From UTCHB3 sp964371075 (GTDB taxonomy: Bacteria; Bacteroidota; Ignavibacteria; Ignavibacteriales; Ignavibacteriaceae): a stretch of 64,000 bases of DNA. Under the pieces are notes generated by a model. That model worked only from the letters and a program-made list of their open reading frames with translations. It did no database searches and had not been told where the DNA came from. The DNA lies in contig CAYJKN010000004.1 of the NCBI GenBank assembly GCA_964371075.1, positions 310,001 through 374,000 of the forward strand, given 5' to 3'. Shown here piece after piece: positions 58,545 to 64,000 of this stretch. The translations under genes and the position numbers were made by a program. The stretch's first letter is position 1. The number at the start of each line of letters is the position of its first letter.

Positions 58545-59665
58545 CTTTTCTTAAAGCGGAGGATGCTTATTCCAAGGATCACAACTCCGATGATAAACAT
58601 CGAGAGACCATCTTGCCAGTGCTCTGAAAATCCCGCACCTTTGAGGATCACACCTCTGATAATCAGAAGGAAATATTTTAGTGGGATGATAACACTGATA
58701 TCCTGGAATATTTCCGGCATGTTTTCAACGGGGAAAGCGAATCCTGACAGGAAAACCAAGGGTAACATAATCGCAAACACTGCAAGCATCATCGCCTGCT
58801 GTTGAGTTTTTGAAAAAGTTGAGACCAGTAATCCCAGTCCAAGAGTTGACAATATGTAAATAAATGAACTCGCAAAAAGAAATACAACATCTCCTTTTAC
58901 ATCAATCTCAAAAATAAATTTCATACCTGTTAATACGATAACAACTGAAACAAACCCAAGAATCACAAAGGGAATTAATTTCCCCGCAATAAGTTGATAC
59001 GATTTAATTGGCGTAACAATTAATTGCTCCAGGGTACCAATTTCCTTTTCCTTAACAATTGCAAGCGAAGTTAAGAGCAGAGTTACAAGGCTTAACAACA
59101 GCCCTACAATTGCTGGGACCATAAAAATCTGAGACTGAAGTGATGGATTAAACCAAATCCTGAATTGAGAAGTTACCTCCCCTGCAGGGAGCCTTTGGAT
59201 GCCTCTCAATTTTATCTTTTCGGTTGCAAGATTCCCTGTAAACTTTATCAAAATTTTTGAAACATAACCCGATGCAATCGAAGCTGAATTACCATCACTT
59301 CCATTAAAAATCCCTTGAACCACTGCCGTCTCATTCCTGTTGATATCTCTCTCAAAATCGCGCGGGATAACCACTGCAACAAGTGTTTTCCCTTTATCAA
59401 TTTCGCTATAGACTTCGTCATAGGTGGTGCAATATTTGTCGATACTAAAATAAGTTGATCCTGAAAATTGTCTAATCAACTCCCTGCTTGTTTCTGTTTT
59501 ATCTAAATCCAGAATTACAGTTCTGACCACATTTAGATCCAATGTCGCAGCATATCCTAAAAGAACCAACTGAATCACAGGTGCAACCAAAATGATACCA
59601 AACATCTTGGGATCACGCCGAAATTGTTGGAATTCTTTAATTATTATCCTGAGGATGATATTCAT
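58535..59665 (-). CDS. ABC-2 family permease of efflux system (second)
   Basis: This ~376-aa protein has an N-terminal membrane segment (FGIILVAPVIQLVLLGYAATL), a large periplasmic loop (~45-170) and five C-terminal segments (IVGLLLSLVTLLLTSLAIV to ILGISILRF) with an EKEIGTLEQLIVTPI motif, typical of ABC-2 (YhhJ/YbhR-like) permeases. ATG 59665 has GGAAGG nine bases upstream; the TTG at 59671 is a weaker alternative. It pairs with the preceding permease as a heterodimer. Confidence 0.87.
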   Translation of the reverse strand: MNIILRIIIKEFQQFRRDPKMFGIILVAPVIQLVLLGYAATLDLNVVRTVILDLDKTETSRELIRQFSGSTYFSIDKYCTTYDEVYSEIDKGKTLVAVVIPRDFERDINRNETAVVQGIFNGSDGNSASIASGYVSKILIKFTGNLATEKIKLRGIQRLPAGEVTSQFRIWFNPSLQSQIFMVPAIVGLLLSLVTLLLTSLAIVKEKEIGTLEQLIVTPIKSYQLIAGKLIPFVILGFVSVVIVLTGMKFIFEIDVKGDVVFLFASSFIYILSTLGLGLLVSTFSKTQQQAMMLAVFAIMLPLVFLSGFAFPVENMPEIFQDISVIIPLKYFLLIIRGVILKGAGFSEHWQDGLSMFIIGVVILGISILRFKKRID

Positions 59666-59667
59666 GG

Positions 59668-60801
59668 TCAAGCCTTCCGTTCTTTAATCTTCGTGATACC
59701 AACTGAGAGTACCAACACAACAGAAATGTAGACCAGAAGGGCTAAAATATCCTTATAAAAAGTTTCTACTCCCGTCCCCCGAAGAATAATTGATCGCAAA
59801 ATGTTGTTAAAGAATTTTGTAGGAGTAATATTTGTCATCACTTGAATAAACTTAGGCATACTTTCAATCTGAAAAATAAATCCCGACAAAATCAGAGATG
59901 GCAGCAACGAAATAAAAGTACCAAGTGTAAAAGCAATCTGTGTATTCGCTGAAATAACTGATACCAAATAACCCAGAGAAGTGCAGGCGAACAGAAAAAT
60001 CAGAGTAGTATATATCAAATCAAAATAATTTCCCATGGTCTCTACACCAAATAGAAAATATCCAACAACAAGGATCATAGCTGCATTCAGGTATGCAACC
60101 CCGAGATAGGGGAGAATTTTTCCGACAAGCAGCGACATTGTAGAAACAGGGGATACCCTGATCTGTTCAATTGTATTTCTTTCAGTCTCCCTTACCAATG
60201 AAAGAGAAACACTGACCACCGCAGTAATCACAAGGATCATCGAGATTAAACCCGGAATAAAAAACAGTGTACTTCTAAGTTCAGGGTTGTAGAGGAATTT
60301 CGGTGAAAGTGTAACAGGGGGCTTCAAGGTTATACCACTCTTTTTTAACTTATCATCCCTGAACTTCCCATTAAATGTTGCAATGGCTGCTTCGAGATAA
60401 TTTGAGATCACTATTGCGGAGTTTGCATTTACCCCATCCACCAGATATTGAATAGTAGTTTTATTCCCTTTCTGCAGTTCAAAGTCAAAATTCTCCGGGA
60501 TAGTGATAACCACTGCAACCGTCTTTTTGTCCAAGAGACTTTTAATCTCAGATGCATTATTGATATACAATGGATCACTAAAGTAATCAGAAGAAGTTGT
60601 TTCGTTTATAAATTTTCTGCTCAGAGCTGAATTATCGAGATCAAGCACGGCGAGGTCGATATTCTTAACATCAAAATCCACGGCGTATCCAAAAAATGCC
60701 AACAAAAATACCGGGAAAAAGATAAGTATTCCAAAAAGTCGTTTGTCTCTTACGAGATGTTTAAATTCTTTTTTAGCTATTGCAATTGTTGTGTTCAACA
60801 T
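59668..60801 (-). CDS. ABC-2 family permease of efflux system (first)
   Basis: This 377-aa protein shares the same plan and motifs as its neighbour: one N-terminal TM (LFGILIFFPVFLLAFFGYAV), a periplasmic domain, then TMs with RETERNTIEQIRVSPVS. The two permeases are paralogues and form the membrane channel with the ATPases. The gene starts one base after the ATPase stop and ends just before the other permease. Confidence 0.88.
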   Translation of the reverse strand: MLNTTIAIAKKEFKHLVRDKRLFGILIFFPVFLLAFFGYAVDFDVKNIDLAVLDLDNSALSRKFINETTSSDYFSDPLYINNASEIKSLLDKKTVAVVITIPENFDFELQKGNKTTIQYLVDGVNANSAIVISNYLEAAIATFNGKFRDDKLKKSGITLKPPVTLSPKFLYNPELRSTLFFIPGLISMILVITAVVSVSLSLVRETERNTIEQIRVSPVSTMSLLVGKILPYLGVAYLNAAMILVVGYFLFGVETMGNYFDLIYTTLIFLFACTSLGYLVSVISANTQIAFTLGTFISLLPSLILSGFIFQIESMPKFIQVMTNITPTKFFNNILRSIILRGTGVETFYKDILALLVYISVVLVLSVGITKIKERKA

Positions 60802-60802
60802 C

Positions 60803-61729
60803 TTAATACTTCTTTTCGATTAGATGGATAAAAACATCTTCCAACGAAGGGACAATTTCTGTGATCTTAAGGTCATATTCTTTATAAGTTAAACGCAACC
60901 AGGAGATAATTTCATTTGAAGAAACGGTATCACTCTCAGGTATGAAGTGAATCTTTTCACCAAAAATTGATATCTCACCTTTAAGTTGAGAAGACTCGAT
61001 CAAACTCATCAGCTCAATGCTGTCCTTTGCCTCTATTTCAAGAACTTTCGACTTTATATAGTTTTGTTTTAATGCAGTTGGTGTTCCTTCGGCAATGATT
61101 TTTCCTGCATTAATCAAAATTATATTTGCACAATATTCTGCCTCCTCAAGGTAATGTGTTGTCACAAAGACAGTGATTCCTTCCTCGGAAAGTGAATTTA
61201 TCAACTCCCAGAATGCCCTACGCGAGATTGGATCAACTCCACTGGTTGGTTCATCCAGGAATACAATTCCCGGGCGGTGGATAACCGCGGTTGCAAGCGC
61301 AAGTCTTTGTTTTATTCCTCCGGGAAGACTACCTGTGAGAGTTCTCTCTTTCCCTTCAAGGAAGGAGACCTGCATAGCCCATTTTTTTCGTTCCTCAAGT
61401 TCTTTTTTGTTAAGTCCGTAAACCCCGCCAAAAAAGTTGATATTCTCTTCAACTGACAAATCGTTATAGAGACTGAATTTTTGTGACATATAACCGATAT
61501 TAGCTTTAACCTTTTCAGGTTCACTGATAATACTGTATCCACCCACCCTCGCGTCCCCTGATGTTGGTTCAAGCAGGCCACAAAGCATCTTTATGGTAGT
61601 GGATTTCCCGGCACCGTTTGCCCCCAGGAATCCAAATATTTCACCTTGAGCTATTGAAAAACTTACCTCATCCACTGAGATAAAATCTCCAAATTTTTTG
61701 GTCAATTTAACCACTTCAATTGCACTCAT
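60803..61729 (-). CDS. ABC transporter ATPase (LPGG signature)
   Basis: This 308-aa protein has Walker A GANGAGKST (35-43), Q-loop YMSQKFSLY, signature LPGGIKQRLALA, Walker B IVFLDEPTSGVDP and H-loop TTHYLEEAE. The usual LSGG(Q) is LPGG(I), a less common variant. The C-terminal ~80 residues are an ABC-2-type regulatory region. It overlaps TolC's stop (TAATG). Confidence 0.9.
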   Translation of the reverse strand: MSAIEVVKLTKKFGDFISVDEVSFSIAQGEIFGFLGANGAGKSTTIKMLCGLLEPTSGDARVGGYSIISEPEKVKANIGYMSQKFSLYNDLSVEENINFFGGVYGLNKKELEERKKWAMQVSFLEGKERTLTGSLPGGIKQRLALATAVIHRPGIVFLDEPTSGVDPISRRAFWELINSLSEEGITVFVTTHYLEEAEYCANIILINAGKIIAEGTPTALKQNYIKSKVLEIEAKDSIELMSLIESSQLKGEISIFGEKIHFIPESDTVSSNEIISWLRLTYKEYDLKITEIVPSLEDVFIHLIEKKY

Positions 61730-63051
61730 TAGAAAAGTGGCCTTCCTGTCGATTTTTTTAACTTATAGTCTAACATTACCAGATTAATTTTAGCCAGTTG
61801 AAGATTTATTTTTGCCGTAAACAGTAGAGTGTCGGCATCCAGAAGGTCAGAAGCAGTCGCATTCTGCGCTTTGTAGTTTTCGAGTGTCACACGATAGTTT
61901 TCTTCAGCCTGTTCGAGGGTTTTCTCCAAATTCAGAAGTTTTTCTTTTGCTCCTTTTAAGAGGATAAAGTTTTGGTAAACCTCATTATCGATAACATCCT
62001 CAACCTGTTTTTTGGTGGTTTGTAAACCTTTGATCGATTGATTAACCTGCTCAACCCTGGCTGAAGTTGAACCCCAATCTAAAACAGTCCACTGGAGATT
62101 CAGAGAAACATCCCATGTAGCACGGAATTCATCCTTTTGCGGAAAAATTCTTTGTGTAGGATTTGAGTAATACAGGTTTGAACTCAAAAAGAGATCAGGG
62201 AGATATCCTGAGCGGGCAACATTAAGATTTTCTTCCAAAACCTCCTGTTTTAAGGCAAGTGAGTTAAATTCACCTCTTTTTGCTTTAGCCATATCTCTCA
62301 TCGATTCAAATTCTCCGGCTGATTCTAAAGGACGAAAAATGAATTCATCAATTTCCAGAGGAGTATTAATATCTCTCCCCATCACTGTATTTAATTGGGC
62401 TTTCGCCGAATTTATTGTCATTTCAGCATCTATTCTTTTTGAAATCAGGTTGGAAATCTGCACTTCAACTTTTAGAACATCATTTCGCGTTGCGAGCCCG
62501 TTCTGAAGAAAATCATTTATATCAGTGAGTCTTTTTTGCATCATTGTGATGTTTTCATTAACCAGTTTTAATTGTTCCATGGCTGCTGAAAGACTATAAT
62601 AAGCTGAGACTATCTTGATTGACTCTTCACTTTTTAATATCTCATATTCGGCTTTTAATACTTTTGTCTGGTTTTCGATCCCTTTTTCCTGGGAAGATAT
62701 TCTGTTCCCGGTAAAGACAGGTTGAGTCACATTCAGGCGAAGATTGTAACTGTTCAGAATTGGTTCCTGCAGAACAATGGGGTTTGGGAGCATTGGAAGT
62801 TTTACTTCAGAATTTGGCACATCTGAAAGTCGGGAATAGGATGCAAAAAGTTTAACTTGAGGCAATTTAGCTGCTGAAATCTCATTGTTCAACCCTTCAT
62901 TGCGGGCAATGTTGGTGTAACTTATTGAGAGCGATTTGCTATTTTCGAGCCCGCTTTTTATACACTCCTCCAGGCTCATTTTTTGAGCATTAACCAGAGT
63001 AGTTGTTGCAATGATTATTGCAAAAATTGTTTTTATGTTTTTATGATTCAT
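61729..63051 (-). CDS. TolC-family outer membrane efflux protein
   Basis: This 440-aa protein has a signal peptide (IFAIIIATTTLVNAQ) and the TolC/OEP duplication of long helical hairpins (ISAAKLPQVKLFASYSRLS, ARSGYLPDLFLSSNLYYS). It forms the trimeric exit duct. It lies between the two ATPase genes. An adaptor (HlyD-like) is expected but not in the window. Confidence 0.88.
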   Translation of the reverse strand: MNHKNIKTIFAIIIATTTLVNAQKMSLEECIKSGLENSKSLSISYTNIARNEGLNNEISAAKLPQVKLFASYSRLSDVPNSEVKLPMLPNPIVLQEPILNSYNLRLNVTQPVFTGNRISSQEKGIENQTKVLKAEYEILKSEESIKIVSAYYSLSAAMEQLKLVNENITMMQKRLTDINDFLQNGLATRNDVLKVEVQISNLISKRIDAEMTINSAKAQLNTVMGRDINTPLEIDEFIFRPLESAGEFESMRDMAKAKRGEFNSLALKQEVLEENLNVARSGYLPDLFLSSNLYYSNPTQRIFPQKDEFRATWDVSLNLQWTVLDWGSTSARVEQVNQSIKGLQTTKKQVEDVIDNEVYQNFILLKGAKEKLLNLEKTLEQAEENYRVTLENYKAQNATASDLLDADTLLFTAKINLQLAKINLVMLDYKLKKSTGRPLF

Positions 63052-63055
63052 TTGG

Positions 63056-64000
63056 TTACCTGTAGTTATTGCTTACCAGGTGAATAAAAATATTTTCAAG
63101 AGATGGTGGTTTAATTCTGTGTTCTGTAATTTTTAAACCAATCTCTGTAAGAGCAGATTCAATCTTTTTTAATATCTCCAGCGGCTCATTAGTGACAATT
63201 GCAATTCTGTCTCCAAAAACCTGTGATTCGATCTTTAGATTCTCTTTAATAAATTTTGATATTTTCCTCACATCATCAATATAGATTTCAAGAACAGACA
63301 TTTTGACCGATTTTTTAACATCTTCCGGAGTACCTACCGCAATCAGTTCACCTTGATTCATCAATCCGATCCTGTTACATCTCTCGGCTTCATCAAGATA
63401 GGGAGTTGTAAGGAGGATGGTTATTCCGTCCCTCTGTAGAGTGGAAAGAATTTTCCAGAAATCCCGTCTTGATACAGGGTCAACACCTGTAGTTGGTTCG
63501 TCTAAAAAAAGTATTTCCGGTCTGTGAATAAGTGAGCAAGCCAATGCCAGTTTTTGTTTCATCCCTCCGGAGAGTTTTTCGGCTGCTCTATCGCGAAATT
63601 TTATCAGTCGCATCAGTTCAAGCAGTTCATTCCTTCTAGTCTCATAATTTTTAACATTGTGAATCCGTGCAAAAAATTCAATATTCTCATCCACTGTCAG
63701 ATCACCATAAAGAGAAAATTTTTGCGAAAGATAACCGACACCATTTTGGATTTCCCGTTTTGCAGTTGAAATGGGTTTTCCAAAGATGGTAATTTTTCCG
63801 GTCTCAGGTTTTGTTAATGCACATAAAATGCGCATCGTTGTTGTTTTACCTGCTCCATCGGGGCCCACAAGTCCAAACATTTCACCCTTATGGAGCTCCA
63901 ATGAAAGGTTTTTTATTGCAACGATTTCACCAAACGACTTTGAAAGTCCTTCTATCGTTATCGCCGGAACCAATTCTCTACTGATTTGATTTAACGTTGT
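63056..64000 (-). CDS. ABC transporter ATPase (5' end near or beyond window edge)
   Basis: This protein has Walker A GPDGAGKTT, Q-loop YLSQKFSLY, signature LSGGMKQKLALA, Walker B ILFLDEPTTGVDP and the TTPYLDEAE H-loop in which the usual histidine is P. The frame is open to the window end with no ATG; TTG 63973 is the only likely start inside, so the gene may begin further right. It is the second ATPase of the operon, paralogous to the one at 60803. Confidence 0.85.
   Translation of the reverse strand, partial: TTLNQISRELVPAITIEGLSKSFGEIVAIKNLSLELHKGEMFGLVGPDGAGKTTTMRILCALTKPETGKITIFGKPISTAKREIQNGVGYLSQKFSLYGDLTVDENIEFFARIHNVKNYETRRNELLELMRLIKFRDRAAEKLSGGMKQKLALACSLIHRPEILFLDEPTTGVDPVSRRDFWKILSTLQRDGITILLTTPYLDEAERCNRIGLMNQGELIAVGTPEDVKKSVKMSVLEIYIDDVRKISKFIKENLKIESQVFGDRIAIVTNEPLEILKKIESALTEIGLKITEHRIKPPSLENIFIHLVSNNYR

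Overview
The window joins the late two-thirds of an integrated tailed phage (about 1-33,300) to a piece of host chromosome (about 33,300-64,000). The host looks like a member of the Ignavibacteria or a close relative in the Bacteroidota/Chlorobi (FCB) group. The evidence is C-terminal secretion domains carrying the NYPNPFNPST-type motif, a PorV/PorQ-family protein, CarboxypepD_reg-type TonB receptors, a DUF4249 lipoprotein, and two promoters of the TTG-N20/21-TAnnTTTG type. This assignment is inferred from protein signatures, not from a search.

Phage region, all on the + strand and tightly packed with ATGA/TAATG overlaps. (1) 1-11,115: DNA metabolism. It holds an SMC/RecF-like ATPase (cut by the window edge), a ParB-like protein, a DnaQ-like exonuclease, a PD-(D/E)XK exonuclease, an SSB-like protein ending in DDLPF, a PrimPol-helicase, a non-coding block of nested inverted repeats with an AT-rich core that looks like a replication origin (8147-8471), an SNF2-like helicase, a VRR-NUC nuclease and a possible MazG-like protein. 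(2) 11,181-18,589: packaging and head (HTH protein, terminase small and large subunits, SPP1-type portal, gp7-like head protein, scaffold, capsid, head-tail connectors). (3) 18,586-20,759: a lysis cassette (membrane protein, amidase, holin-like, spanin-like and XhlA-like proteins) inserted between the connectors and the tail-completion genes. (4) 20,759-32,265: a siphovirus tail, including a -1 frameshifted tail assembly chaperone at an A9 run, a tape measure protein, a 1162-aa modular adhesin and a fibre with fifteen 10-residue repeats. (5) 32,391-33,144: a small moron with its own promoter and terminator. No integrase, repressor or excisionase is visible; they would lie left of the window. 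A tRNA-Thr gene whose 3' end faces the phage is the likely attachment site.

Host region. 33.3-42.4 kb: tRNA-Thr, an LEA14-like lipoprotein, a secreted GH13 amylase overlapping a sensorless histidine kinase, an M24 peptidase and a large secreted propeller-type protein. 42.4-42.8 kb: a repeat-rich intergenic element. 42.8-45.9 kb: yidD, pyrE and a DPP IV-like peptidase. 46.1-54.9 kb: a surface/secretion gene set (TonB receptor, FN3 secreted protein, PorV-like barrel, TIG-propeller lipoprotein, secretion-tagged protein). 55.0-58.3 kb: a second TonB receptor with its DUF4249 lipoprotein partner. 58.5-64.0 kb (- strand): an ABC-2 efflux operon with two ATPases, two permeases and a TolC-like protein, continuing past the right edge. 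Short TATTAGGTATTA-type repeats flank the operon ends at 54.9 and 58.3-58.5 kb.
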